Below the pieces are notes generated by a model. That model was not told the origin of the DNA. It searched no databases and saw nothing but the letters and a program-made list of their open reading frames with translations. Position numbers and translations under genes: made by a program. Below, in pieces: positions 18,384 through 26,723 of a stretch of DNA of 64,000 bases (positions are counted from its first letter, which is position 1; each line of letters opens with the position of its first letter). This DNA is from Prosthecobacter debontii (GTDB taxonomy: Bacteria > Verrucomicrobiota > Verrucomicrobiia > Verrucomicrobiales > Akkermansiaceae), in contig CAMBTP010000007.1 in assembly GCA_945870855.1 (NCBI GenBank), positions 26,547 through 90,546 of the forward strand. The letters are read 5' to 3'.

Positions 18384-19157
18384 GTGATCCACCCCACCGC
18401 CATCATTTCGCCGAAGGCCGAGCTCGGCAGGAACGTCCGCGTCGGCCCCTACTGCGTCATCGGCTCAGGTGTCGTGCTTGGTGATGACTGCGTGCTCCAT
18501 TCCCACGTGATCTTGGAGACGAACTCGGTTTTTGGGAAAGGTAACGAGTTTTTCCCCTTCGCGGTCGTCGGCGGGAAAACCCAGGACTTGAAATACATCG
18601 GCGAGCCCACGGCGCTGGAGGTCGGCCACCACAACGTGTTCCGCGAAAACTGCACGATCCACCGCGGCACCCACGAGGAGCTGCCAACCCGCATCGGCTC
18701 GCACAATCTTTTCCTCTGCTACTCCCACGTCGCGCACGATTGCCAGCTCGGCGACCACATCATCCTTTCCAACAATGGCAGCCTCGCCGGCCATTGCACC
18801 GTCGGGGACTACGCCATTGTTTCCGGCCTCGCCGCCGCACACCAGTTCTGCCGCATCGGGAAACACTCCATCGTCGGTGGCCTGTCGAAAATCGTCCAGG
18901 ACGTGCCGCCCTTCATGATCATCGATGGCAACCCCGCCGCCACCCGCGGTCTCAACCTCATCGGCCTGCAACGCCGAGGTTTTTCCGAAGACGACATCCG
19001 CGACCTCAAGTCCGCCTATAAACGCTTGTTCCTGAAAAAGGACATCTCCCTCGCTAACGGCGTCAGCTCGCTGAAAGCCACCGCCGCCGCATCGAATTCC
19101 CACGTCGAGCACCTCATTCATTTCATCGAGGAATCTCAACGCGGCGTGACGAGGTGA
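18384..19157 (+). CDS. lpxA: UDP-N-acetylglucosamine acyltransferase LpxA
   Basis: 257 residues from a GTG start (reading MIHPTAIISPKAELG); no in-frame ATG lies upstream. It catalyses the first step of lipid A synthesis, transfer of a hydroxyacyl chain from ACP to UDP-GlcNAc. The N-terminal two thirds are left-handed beta-helix hexapeptide repeats. The catalytic His lies in YSHVAHDCQLGDH. The segment GGKTQDLKYIGEPTALEVG and the C-terminal helical part (GLQRRGFSEDDIRDLKSAYKR) are characteristic. The length matches the family (about 255-265). It shows the organism makes an LPS-type outer membrane. It is followed 45 bases later by an L,D-transpeptidase gene on the same strand. Confidence 0.95.
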   Translation: MIHPTAIISPKAELGRNVRVGPYCVIGSGVVLGDDCVLHSHVILETNSVFGKGNEFFPFAVVGGKTQDLKYIGEPTALEVGHHNVFRENCTIHRGTHEELPTRIGSHNLFLCYSHVAHDCQLGDHIILSNNGSLAGHCTVGDYAIVSGLAAAHQFCRIGKHSIVGGLSKIVQDVPPFMIIDGNPAATRGLNLIGLQRRGFSEDDIRDLKSAYKRLFLKKDISLANGVSSLKATAAASNSHVEHLIHFIEESQRGVTR

Positions 19158-19202
19158 GCGGAGAGAATCTCATGAGCGGCTCGCAACGGTTGCCTGAACA
19201 TC

Positions 19203-19904
19203 ATGAAAATCTTCTTGTTCCTGCTCGCGATCTCGCTCGCTTTTTTCCCCTCCTGCAAGGGCAAGGCGAGAGCCAAGGAAGAGGCGAAAGAAGAGGCTCC
19301 TAAATCCATGGAAACTGAACTCGCGGAGAAAAAACTGGAACGCGGCTCCCCCGTTTTCATCCGCGCCTTCAAGGAGGAGCGCGTGCTGGAGCTTTTCATC
19401 GAGAACAAGACCACCGGCCAGTTTGAGCTCTTCCGCACCTATCCCATCGCCGCCGCCAGCGGCCAGCTCGGGCCCAAGCTCGCCGAGGGCGACCGCCAAG
19501 TGCCGGAGGGATTTTATTTCTCCCATCCCAGCGACATGAACCCGAACAGCTCCTTCCATCTCTCCTTCAACGTCAACTATCCCAACGCCTACGACCGCGC
19601 CCATGAACGCACCGGCACCTTCATCATGGTTCACGGCAGCAATGTCTCCGTCGGCTGCCTCGCTATGACGGATGAGAAAATCGAGGAAATCTACACGCTC
19701 TGCCAAGCTGCCTTGGATCATGGTCAGCCGTTCTTCCGCGTCCATATCTTCCCCTTCCGCATGACTCCGGAGCGCATGGCCACAGCCATCGGAAGCCCCC
19801 ACCTCCCGTTCTGGGAAAACCTCAAAACCGGTTACGACCTTTTCGAGAAAAACAAGATGCCGCCCATCGTCAGCGTGCGGGATAAGGAATACGTGTTCGA
19901 GTGA
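19203..19904 (+). CDS. YafK-type L,D-transpeptidase family lipoprotein
   Basis: A 233-residue exported protein. The signal peptide ends in a lipobox-like FFPSC (Cys18), so it may be a lipoprotein. A charged Lys/Glu/Ala linker follows (about 19-45), then a YkuD/YafK catalytic domain (about 50-195). The active-site motif is visible as FIMVHGSNVSVGCLAM, with the His and the nucleophile Cys of the HGS...SVGC signature. Members of this group modify peptidoglycan or cleave or attach proteins at it. It follows lpxA by 45 bases, so both envelope genes may share a transcript. The end of the gene is directly followed by the 110-bp direct repeats. Confidence 0.85.
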   Translation: MKIFLFLLAISLAFFPSCKGKARAKEEAKEEAPKSMETELAEKKLERGSPVFIRAFKEERVLELFIENKTTGQFELFRTYPIAAASGQLGPKLAEGDRQVPEGFYFSHPSDMNPNSSFHLSFNVNYPNAYDRAHERTGTFIMVHGSNVSVGCLAMTDEKIEEIYTLCQAALDHGQPFFRVHIFPFRMTPERMATAIGSPHLPFWENLKTGYDLFEKNKMPPIVSVRDKEYVFE

Positions 19905-19917
19905 AGCCGAGCCCCAA

Positions 19918-20027
19918 GGAGCGGCGGATCAGAATCCGCCGATGTCCATGGGAGGACGATGAATAAGCGCGGCCGCACATCCCATCGGCACCTCATGGGC
20001 TAGGGCGGATTTTTGATCCACCCCTCC
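19918..20027 (+). repeat. 110-bp repeat, copy 1 (palindromic ends GGAG...CTCC)
   Basis: The first of two nearly identical 110-bp units, repeated 141 bases later. The two ends are inverted relative to each other: the left part reads GGAGCGGCGGATCAGAATCC and the complement of the right part reads GGAGGGGTGGATCAAAAATC. Each end contains its own small hairpin (GGCGGAT...ATCCGCC on the left). The middle also has inverted parts (CCGATG and CATCGG). It contains no protein frame. It looks like a non-autonomous palindromic element. Confidence 0.75.
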
Positions 20028-20058
20028 ATGCGCTTCGCGTGAGGCTTCTTACTGGCAT

Positions 20059-20168
20059 GGAGCGGCGGATCAGAATCCGCCGATGCCCATGGGAGGACGA
20101 TGAATAAGAGAGTCCGCACATCTCATCGGCACCTCATGGGCTAGGGCGGATTTTTGATCCACCCCTCC
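20059..20168 (+). repeat. 110-bp repeat, copy 2
   Basis: The second copy of the unit at 19918-20027, same orientation and same length, differing at a handful of positions (for example in the segment after GAATAAG). The unique spacer between the copies is 31 bases. The copy is followed by what looks like the 3' end of a broken gene. Confidence 0.75.
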
Positions 20169-20176
20169 ATGTTTTT

Positions 20177-20257
20177 CTCAATGACACCTTCGAGGGCGTG
20201 AACCTTGAGAACGCCGACAAGCTTTTCATCACCAAGGTAAAGGAAACGCCCGGTTGA
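20177..20257 (+). pseudogene. Possible 3' remnant of a disrupted gene
   Basis: Directly after the second repeat copy a plus-strand frame reads [20 protein letters not shown] and stops at 20255-20257. It reads like the natural C-terminus of a soluble protein rather than random sequence. It has no upstream coding part, since the frame runs back into the repeat. It overlaps the end of the glyA frame on the other strand by 29 bases. I infer a remnant of a gene interrupted by the repeat element. The frame is short and chance is possible. Confidence 0.3.
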
Positions 20258-21902
20258 AGGCAAAGACCTTGTCGCGGAGGGCGTGGAGCTTGGCGGTGTT
20301 GGTGTGGTCGGCTAGGGCTTCGGCGATGAAATCGGCGACTTGTTCGACGTCCTTCTCCATCATCCCACGAGTGGTGACAGCGGGGGTCCCAATGCGGATG
20401 CCGCTGGGCTTCATCGGGCTGCCGGTGTCGAACGGGATTCCATTCTTATTAACCGTGATGCCCGCCTCGTCGAGGGCGACGGAGGCGTCGGAGCCGTTGA
20501 GGCCTTTCGGGCGCAGATCGACGAGCATTACGTGGTTGTCCGTGCCGCCGGAGCAGATGCGGAAACCGTGGTGCGTAAGGCGGGCGGCAATGGCTTGGGC
20601 GTTTTTCACGACCTGGGCGGAGTAGGTTTTGAACTCAGGCTTGAGCGCCTCGCCGAAGCAAATGGCTTTTGCCGCGATAACGTGCATGAGCGGGCCACCT
20701 TGGATGCCGGGGAAGACTTGGGAGTCGATTTTTTTCGCAAACTCTTCTTTGCAGAGGATGATGCCACCGCGCGGGCCGCGCAGGGATTTGTGGGTGGTGG
20801 AAGTGACGAAATCCGCGTGCGGGAAGGGGCTTGGATGGACACCTGCCGCGACTAGGCCGGCGATGTGCGCCATATCGACGAAAAGGTACGCGCCGACCTC
20901 GCGAGCGAGTTTTCCCATGCGCTCAAAGTCGATGATGCGGGAGTAAGCAGAGGCACCAACGGTGATGAGCGCGGGCTTGAGAGTGCGAGCGGTTTTTTCC
21001 AACTCGGCGTAGTCGATGCGCTCGTCATCCGGCGAGACTCCGTAGTGAGTCACGTCGTAAAAGCGGCCGGAGAAATTTGCCTTGTGGCCGTGGGTGAGGT
21101 GGCCGCCGTGGGAGAGATCCATGGTGAAAATTTTATCTCCAGGCTTGAGCACGGAGAAATAGACGGCGGTGTTCGCCTGCGAACCGGAGTGCGGCTGGAC
21201 GTTGGCGTGGTCGGCTCCAAAAAGCTCCTTGGCGCGCTCGATGGCGAGGGTTTCCACGACATCCACGTATTCGCAACCGCCATACCAACGTTTCCCGGGG
21301 TAGCCCTCGGCATATTTGTTAGTGAGCAGCGAGCCCTGCGCCTCCATCACGGCGGGAGACGCGAAGTTTTCCGAGGCGATCAGCTCGATGTGGTTCCGCT
21401 GGCGGTGCTCCTCGCCGACGATGGCCGCGTAGAGCTCGGGATCGGTCACGGAAATCCGGCTGCCGGAGGAATTGCAAACACGAGATTCGTGGCGCCCGCC
21501 CTCGAAGTCGGTGGCGATGAAGGCGCTGGCCATTTCCATCGCGGCGTCGATATCAGTGTGTTTTCCGGAAAGGCAAAGCACATTGGCGTCGTTGTGTTTG
21601 CGGGTGGTGACGGTTTCCTCGACCGAGCGAACACTCGCGGCGCGGACGTGGGTATGACGGTTTGCGGCGATGCACATGCCCACGCCCGAGGTGCAGGCAA
21701 GGATGCCAAAATCAAAAGTGCCATCTGCAACATTGCGGGCAACGAGGTTAGCATAGTCCGCGTAGTCCACCGAGTCCGGCGTGTTCGTTCCGAAATCCTC
21801 CACCTCATGCCCTGCGGCACGTAGGTGAGCGACGATGGCGTTCTTCATTTCAAAAGCGCCATGATCGGCGCCGACGGCGATGCGGAGTGGGGATTGGGTC
21901 AT
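20229..21902 (-). CDS. glyA: Fusion of ribose-5-phosphate isomerase B and serine hydroxymethyltransferase
   Basis: I chose the ATG at 21902 ([20 protein letters not shown]), which gives 557 residues. Residues 1 to about 148 are an RpiB/LacA-type isomerase with ADHGAFEMK, the active-site Cys70 in [15 protein letters not shown] and [13 protein letters not shown]. This part interconverts ribose-5-phosphate and ribulose-5-phosphate. Residues about 152-557 are a complete serine hydroxymethyltransferase ([22 protein letters not shown], and the PLP lysine Lys372 in [14 protein letters not shown]). SHMT makes glycine and 5,10-methylene-THF from serine and THF. Between the domains is a very short linker ([15 protein letters not shown]), with no stop, no internal ATG at the junction and no frameshift. 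Both halves appear intact. The 5' gap of 156 bases separates it from the divergent symporter gene. Confidence 0.92.
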   Translation of the reverse strand: MTQSPLRIAVGADHGAFEMKNAIVAHLRAAGHEVEDFGTNTPDSVDYADYANLVARNVADGTFDFGILACTSGVGMCIAANRHTHVRAASVRSVEETVTTRKHNDANVLCLSGKHTDIDAAMEMASAFIATDFEGGRHESRVCNSSGSRISVTDPELYAAIVGEEHRQRNHIELIASENFASPAVMEAQGSLLTNKYAEGYPGKRWYGGCEYVDVVETLAIERAKELFGADHANVQPHSGSQANTAVYFSVLKPGDKIFTMDLSHGGHLTHGHKANFSGRFYDVTHYGVSPDDERIDYAELEKTARTLKPALITVGASAYSRIIDFERMGKLAREVGAYLFVDMAHIAGLVAAGVHPSPFPHADFVTSTTHKSLRGPRGGIILCKEEFAKKIDSQVFPGIQGGPLMHVIAAKAICFGEALKPEFKTYSAQVVKNAQAIAARLTHHGFRICSGGTDNHVMLVDLRPKGLNGSDASVALDEAGITVNKNGIPFDTGSPMKPSGIRIGTPAVTTRGMMEKDVEQVADFIAEALADHTNTAKLHALRDKVFAFNRAFPLPW

Positions 21903-22058
21903 GGCAGAGAGGACTTGCGCATTCAACGACGGGGATGCGGCGATGGGAAATGGAAATTTGTAGAAAATTGCCCCCCCGCAATCTTTCGCTCGCATCCGGC
22001 GGGGCGGAAGCTAAGAATCTCTCCACGGCAGAGGCCGACAGAACCCGAAAACCCTACC

Positions 22059-23696
22059 ATGACCATCATCTCATTCATCCTGTTCACCCTCCTCGCGGCG
22101 GGACTCACTTGGTTCATCACCCGCAAGGACGAGGCACAAAGCTCCGAGGGCTTCTTTCTCGGTGGCCGCTCGCTGACTTTCCCCATCATCGCGGGCTCGC
22201 TGCTGCTCACGAACCTATCGACCGAGCAGATGGTCGGCCTCAATGGATCTGCTTTTAAAAATGGCTTAAGCGTCATGGCTTGGGAGGTGGTCGCTGTTGT
22301 CGCACTCGTTCTCATGGCCATGTTCTTTTTGCCGCGCTTTTTGAAAGCCGGCATCACGACAGTGCCCCAGTTCTTGGAAAACCGCTTCGACAAGCGCACA
22401 CAGACCCTCGCGAATTCAATTTTCCTCACCGCTTACGCCTTCCTTCTCATTCCCATCGTTCTCTACACCGGTGCGCTGGGCCTGATTAGCATCATGGATC
22501 TTGAGAATCTCACTGGCATTACGAACCAGACCGTTCTTCTCCACACCATTTGCGCAGTCATCGGTATCGGAGGCCTGCTCTACGCACGCTTTGGCGGACT
22601 TCGTACGCTGGCCGTTCTGGATACCATCAACGGTGTCGGACTTCTCATCGGCGGCTTCATGATCGCCTTTTACGCCCTCAACACGCTCGGTGGTGATGGT
22701 GGTATCAGTGCCGGTTGGGAGAAACTGAATGTGGAGCATCCCTCACACATGGATTCGACAGGTGAATCCGGATCCGAAGTGCCATTCTCCACCCTTTTCA
22801 CAGGAGTCGCGCTGCTGAACCTCTTCTACTGGTGCACGAACCAGCAAATTATCCAGCGCACCTTTGGCGCCAGCAGCCTGGCCGAGGGGCAGAAAGGTGT
22901 GCTCCTAACAGGGGCCCTAAAACTTCTCGGCCCGATCTATCTCGTTCTTCCGGGCCTCATCGCCTACCATCTTTATTTCGGCCAAGATGTGGCAAATGAT
23001 GAAGCTTATGGCAAATTGGTTTCGGACGTGCTACCCGCCCATTTTACCGGCTTTTTCGCCGCCGTCATGGTGGGGGCTATCCTGAGTTCCTTCAATGCGG
23101 CTCTCAACTCGACTTCCGCGCTATTCTCGATCGGCCTTTATAAACACATGATCAATCCACAGGCAAGCGATGAGCAAACGGTGAAAACCGCCAAGCTCTT
23201 TGTCACCGGCATTGCCATTGTCGCGATGATTGGAGCCCCTCTTTTGGCGAAGGCATCAAGTATTTTCAGTTACTTGCAGACGATGAACGGCATCTACTTC
23301 ATTCCGATTTTCGCAGTGGTTCTGATGGGAATGCTCAATCGGCGCGTCCCTTCATGGTCGGCATTTGTCAGTATGGTCATAGGCCTTATCCTGCTGATCA
23401 GCACTTTGATTGCGTATCCCGTTTTCGCCCCCAAGAAACTCAATGCCGCGACCGGAAATATGGATGCCTCCAGTTTTGCAGACTTCACGGGCTTCAGCAA
23501 TTTTCACCTAATGGGCATCGTCTTCTTGCTGCTCGTGGGTATCATGTTTGTCGCCAGCAAGGTCTCACCTCGCGCGGAAGCATGGGTTCTTGAGACGAGG
23601 ACTCCCATTGACATGACCCCATGGAAAAATGCGAAGTGGGCTAGTCTGCTTTTGGTCATCCTTGTGATCGCCATCTATGCCGCCTTCGCGAAATAA
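22059..23696 (+). CDS. Sodium/solute symporter, SSS family (likely galactose or glucose)
   Basis: From the ATG at 22059 (MTIISFILFTLLAAGLTWFI) the protein has 545 residues with about 13-14 membrane helices. Family features are the early segment SSEGFFLGGRSLTFPIIAGS, LLLTNLSTEQMVGLNGSAF in the first sodium-site helices and FYWCTNQQIIQRTFGASSLA. The last of these is the sugar-binding helix pattern of vSGLT/SGLT-like transporters, in which Gln-Ile-Ile-Gln-Arg is diagnostic. The gene ends 7 bases before galK, which makes a two-gene uptake and phosphorylation unit. Galactose is therefore the most likely substrate, although this is inferred from the neighbour. The frame is open upstream but reads as non-coding there. 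Confidence 0.9.
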   Translation: MTIISFILFTLLAAGLTWFITRKDEAQSSEGFFLGGRSLTFPIIAGSLLLTNLSTEQMVGLNGSAFKNGLSVMAWEVVAVVALVLMAMFFLPRFLKAGITTVPQFLENRFDKRTQTLANSIFLTAYAFLLIPIVLYTGALGLISIMDLENLTGITNQTVLLHTICAVIGIGGLLYARFGGLRTLAVLDTINGVGLLIGGFMIAFYALNTLGGDGGISAGWEKLNVEHPSHMDSTGESGSEVPFSTLFTGVALLNLFYWCTNQQIIQRTFGASSLAEGQKGVLLTGALKLLGPIYLVLPGLIAYHLYFGQDVANDEAYGKLVSDVLPAHFTGFFAAVMVGAILSSFNAALNSTSALFSIGLYKHMINPQASDEQTVKTAKLFVTGIAIVAMIGAPLLAKASSIFSYLQTMNGIYFIPIFAVVLMGMLNRRVPSWSAFVSMVIGLILLISTLIAYPVFAPKKLNAATGNMDASSFADFTGFSNFHLMGIVFLLLVGIMFVASKVSPRAEAWVLETRTPIDMTPWKNAKWASLLLVILVIAIYAAFAK

Positions 23697-23703
23697 TCCA
23701 CCC

Positions 23704-24870
23704 ATGCTTTCTCCGAACACCCCGATCAAATTCCTCGTCACCGAGGCAGGTGCCGCGCTGCTCTCCCGCTACGGAGTTTCAGCTACTACAGTTTCCGTAG
23801 CTCCGGGTAGGGTGAACCTGATCGGCGAGCATATCGATTACTGCGATGGCTTTGTGCTGCCCTTCGCGATCGAGCGGGCGGTGGTCATAGCCGCCGCGCT
23901 GAATGGGACTTCCGAGGTTCGCGTCGCAACTTCTTTCGATACCGAAGGCGCGGTGATCCCGCTCGGTGCGCCGCAGGAAATTTCCGAGCCGAAATGGTCG
24001 AACTACCTGCGCGGTGTGATCGAGGGTTTCCGGCTGCGCGGGATTGAGGTGCCGGGTTTCGATGCGTTTATCGTCTCCAGCCTACCGGTGGGCGCGGGGC
24101 TTTCCTCCTCCGCCGCGCTGGAGTGCGCCATGGCGACTTTGTTGGAAGGTTTCACGGAAACATCCCTCGGCACTCGTGAGAAAGCTCTGCTCGCACAAAA
24201 AGCGGAGCATGATTTCGCGGGCGTGCCCTGCGGGATTATGGATCAGTTCGCCTCCGCCTTTGGAAAAGAAGACCAGCTCATCCTGATCGACTGCCTCACT
24301 GGCGGGACGGAGATGGTGCCCTTCGCCGATCCCTCGCTGACCATTCTCGTTTCCAATACCAAAGTTTCCCACGAGCTTTCCGACGGCGGCTACGCGGCGC
24401 GGCGGAAAAGCACGGAGGACGGCCTCGCCGCGATCGGCAAGCCAAGCTGGCGCGATGTGACCCTCGCGGATCTCGAAGGTGCGGCAGGGAAAATGGATGA
24501 GGTCACCTTCCGCCGCGGCCGCCACGTTGTCGGCGAGATCGCCCGCACGATCGCCGCGGCGCAGGCCCTCAAATCACGGTTTTTCACGAGCCTCGGCGGC
24601 CTCATGTATGCCAGCCACGATTCTCTCAGGGATGATTTTGAAGTTTCCTGCCCGGAGCTCGACCATCTTGTGAAAACCGCGAGCGGCCTTGAGGGAGTGA
24701 TCGGCGCACGGATGACAGGCGGCGGCTTTGGTGGCTCCACGGTTACGCTCTGCCAAGCGGACAAAGCGGAAGCCATTGCCGCATTTCTCGCGGCCTCCTA
24801 TGAGGCGGAGTTCGGCTTCGCCCCGGAAATTTTCGCCACCCGCCCGGCGGAGGGCGCGAGGTTGGTGTGA
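23704..24870 (+). CDS. galK: Galactokinase
   Basis: 388 residues from the ATG at 23704. It phosphorylates galactose to galactose-1-phosphate in the Leloir pathway. All GHMP-kinase landmarks are present. The galactokinase signature is GRVNLIGEHIDYCDGFVLPF, the ATP-binding loop is PVGAGLSSSAALECA, the catalytic Asp lies in GIMDQFASAFG, and the C-terminal glycine loop is MTGGGFGGSTV. The length is normal. It follows the SSS symporter with a 7-base gap. No galT or galE is nearby, so the rest of the pathway is encoded elsewhere. Confidence 0.95.
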   Translation: MLSPNTPIKFLVTEAGAALLSRYGVSATTVSVAPGRVNLIGEHIDYCDGFVLPFAIERAVVIAAALNGTSEVRVATSFDTEGAVIPLGAPQEISEPKWSNYLRGVIEGFRLRGIEVPGFDAFIVSSLPVGAGLSSSAALECAMATLLEGFTETSLGTREKALLAQKAEHDFAGVPCGIMDQFASAFGKEDQLILIDCLTGGTEMVPFADPSLTILVSNTKVSHELSDGGYAARRKSTEDGLAAIGKPSWRDVTLADLEGAAGKMDEVTFRRGRHVVGEIARTIAAAQALKSRFFTSLGGLMYASHDSLRDDFEVSCPELDHLVKTASGLEGVIGARMTGGGFGGSTVTLCQADKAEAIAAFLAASYEAEFGFAPEIFATRPAEGARLV

Positions 24871-24935
24871 GCTGAGCCCGCGCTTTGCGGAAAAAAAATC
24901 TCTCCAAGCGCCGCGCTGGCATTTAGTTTGCCGCT

Positions 24936-25883
24936 GTGACGAATTTAGCGAAACCATCCCAAAGCAGCTCACTCTGGAAAGATGCGTGGCATCGTTTGGC
25001 GCGGAACAAGCCCGCTTTGGTCAGTCTCGGCATACTGGTCGTGGTGGTGATTGCGTGCTTCATCGTGCCATTTCTACCCTTTGTAAAAGACCCCGCAGCA
25101 ATCAACCTCGCCAATCCCGCCGCCGCTCCCAGCACGCAGTATTGGTTTGGCACCGACCAGCTCGGGCGCGATCTTTTTGCGCGGGTGCTATACGGCGGCC
25201 AGGTCTCGCTGCTTGTGGGCTTTGTCGCGACCGGCGTGGCGGTTTTGATCGGCGTGGTCTTTGGCGCGATCTCCGGATATTGCGGCGGTAAGACCGATGC
25301 CGTGATGATGCGTTTTGTGGATATTCTCTTCGCCCTGCCCTTTCTAGTGCTGGTGATTCTTTTCGCGCTCGTGGTCGATGATTACGCCTCTGATTTCACC
25401 ACTTGGGTCATCGAAACGACGGGTTGGCAGCGTGGCCGCGTCGCCCCTATTACCACACTGATTCCGCTTTTCATCGCGATCGGTGCGATCGGTTGGTTGA
25501 CCATCGCCCGCATCGTCCGGGCCCAGGTAATGAGCGTGAAAAATCTCGATTTCGTCGAGGCGGCAATCTCGCTGGGTTTAAGCCGTTTCCGCATCCTTTT
25601 CCGCCACATCCTGCCGAACGTGATTGGCCCTATCATCATTTACACCACGCTCGCGGTGCCGGGGATTATGCTTCTGGAAAGCGTGCTGTCCTTCCTTGGC
25701 CTCGGCGTGAAACCACCGAACTCCTCGTGGGGCATCCTCATCAAAGAAGGCGCGGATCGTATGGAAGTCACTCCCTACCTGCTGCTTTTCCCCTCTCTGT
25801 TTTTCGCTACGACCCTCTTCGCTCTCAATTTCCTCGGCGACGGCCTCCGCGACGCCCTCGATCCGAAATCTTCGAAGGATTGA
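24936..25883 (+). CDS. ABC transporter permease, DppC/OppC type
   Basis: 315 residues from a GTG start. The N-terminal helix and periplasmic region carry the OppC_N-type motif WFGTDQLGRDLFARVLYGG. Five further membrane helices follow, with the permease EAA loop (VEAAISLGLSRFRILFRHIL) that contacts the ATPase and PPNSSWGILIKEG near the end. Such permeases pair with a DppB-type partner, two ATPases and a binding protein to import peptides or related solutes. None of these is adjacent, so this is an orphan gene whose partners must lie elsewhere. It is 65 bases after galK and 14 bases before comF. Confidence 0.9.
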   Translation: MTNLAKPSQSSSLWKDAWHRLARNKPALVSLGILVVVVIACFIVPFLPFVKDPAAINLANPAAAPSTQYWFGTDQLGRDLFARVLYGGQVSLLVGFVATGVAVLIGVVFGAISGYCGGKTDAVMMRFVDILFALPFLVLVILFALVVDDYASDFTTWVIETTGWQRGRVAPITTLIPLFIAIGAIGWLTIARIVRAQVMSVKNLDFVEAAISLGLSRFRILFRHILPNVIGPIIIYTTLAVPGIMLLESVLSFLGLGVKPPNSSWGILIKEGADRMEVTPYLLLFPSLFFATTLFALNFLGDGLRDALDPKSSKD

Positions 25884-25897
25884 AGACTGCCCTGCGT

Positions 25898-26629
25898 ATG
25901 CGAACCGGGAAAACGCCGTTGCTTGAAGTCCTCGACTGGCTTTACCCGCCGATTTGCGAGATCTGCGGGTTGGGGCTTTCCGAAGGCAAAGCACTTTGCG
26001 AACCCTGCGCGGAACGCCTGCCACGCATTGTCACGCCGTTCTGTGATGTCTGCGGCGAACATTTCCAAGGCCTCATCGACGGCCCATTCGATTGCCCGAA
26101 CTGCAATGAGATCTCGTTCCACTTCGAGTTCGCGCGGTCGGCGATGGTTCGCTCGGACGCGACTTTAAATCTCGTTCACCGCCTGAAATACGGCAAGGAA
26201 ATCCATCTCGGCGCGGAGCTGGGAAGACTGGCTTGCCTAGCGTTTTCAGACAGGCGCCTGGCCGTGGCGCTGGAGGAGAAGTGGCCGCTAGTGCCGGTGC
26301 CGCTTCATCGCTCGCGGCAGATGGAGCGGCAGTTCAATCAAGCTGAGGAGATCGCGAGATCTATATCTATTGAGACGGGGCTGCCGGTCTCGCACCTGTT
26401 GAAAAGGGGACGGCGCACCGAAACCCAGACCCGCCTGAGTAGAAAACAACGGATGGAAAATTTGCGGGGCGCTTTCAAGTTGCGTGAGCCATTACCCGAG
26501 AATGTTCCGCCCGGTTATCTCCTCGTGGATGATGTTTTCACCACCGGCTCCACCGTGGACGAGTGCGCAAAGGTGCTGCGAAAAGCGGGAGCGGGGAGAA
26601 TCGCGGTGCTCACGGTGATGCGAGGGTGA
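25898..26629 (+). CDS. comF: ComF family phosphoribosyltransferase-like protein
   Basis: I chose the ATG at 25898, which gives 243 residues; the frame extends far upstream, but that part is a shadow of the permease gene. The N-terminus contains zinc-binding Cys pairs (CEICG, CEPC, CDVCG, CPNC), and the C-terminus has the phosphoribosyltransferase loop YLLVDDVFTTGSTVDECAKVL. ComF-type proteins take part in DNA uptake during natural transformation (shown in Bacillus and Haemophilus), but they are very widespread, so competence is not proven. It is the last gene of the plus-strand run. A large palindromic repeat begins 9 bases after the stop. Confidence 0.9.
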   Translation: MRTGKTPLLEVLDWLYPPICEICGLGLSEGKALCEPCAERLPRIVTPFCDVCGEHFQGLIDGPFDCPNCNEISFHFEFARSAMVRSDATLNLVHRLKYGKEIHLGAELGRLACLAFSDRRLAVALEEKWPLVPVPLHRSRQMERQFNQAEEIARSISIETGLPVSHLLKRGRRTETQTRLSRKQRMENLRGAFKLREPLPENVPPGYLLVDDVFTTGSTVDECAKVLRKAGAGRIAVLTVMRG

Positions 26630-26638
26630 GAGATGACG

Positions 26639-26702
26639 GGAGTGGCTGACGCCTGTCTGCCACGAGCATCCATCGACGTGGCAGACAGGCGTCAGCCACT
26701 CC
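26639..26702. repeat. Palindromic REP-like element, family A, copy 1
   Basis: Two perfect 26-base arms, 26639-26664 and 26677-26702, surround a 12-base loop. The left arm begins GGAGTGGCTGACGCC and the right arm ends GGCGTCAGCCACTCC. There is no T tract, so it is not a standard terminator, although it could form a very stable hairpin at the end of the comF transcript. A second copy in the opposite orientation with a related loop lies at 34847-34910. Confidence 0.9.
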
Positions 26703-26723
26703 GATGCATAGCGCATCACTTCT

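Noticed and set aside
18465..19139. A 224-residue frame opposite lpxA
   Set aside because: lpxA on the other strand is a textbook match. The antisense frame is a shadow of its codon bias.
19918..20168. A CRISPR array from the two 110-bp repeats
   Set aside because: There are only two units, far longer than CRISPR repeats, with one 31-base spacer and no cas genes in the window.
20865..21824. A 319-residue frame opposite the RpiB-SHMT fusion gene
   Set aside because: It has no domain and overlaps completely with two well-conserved enzyme domains on the other strand.
21903..22058. A riboswitch in the gap upstream of the RpiB-SHMT fusion gene (for example glycine or THF type)
   Set aside because: I could not find the conserved helices of either class in this short divergent gap.
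26639..26702. The family A palindrome as the comF terminator
   Set aside because: The stem is perfect, but there is no T tract on either strand, and a second copy occurs inside the 3' end of another gene. A dispersed repeat explains it better, although it may still affect mRNA ends.
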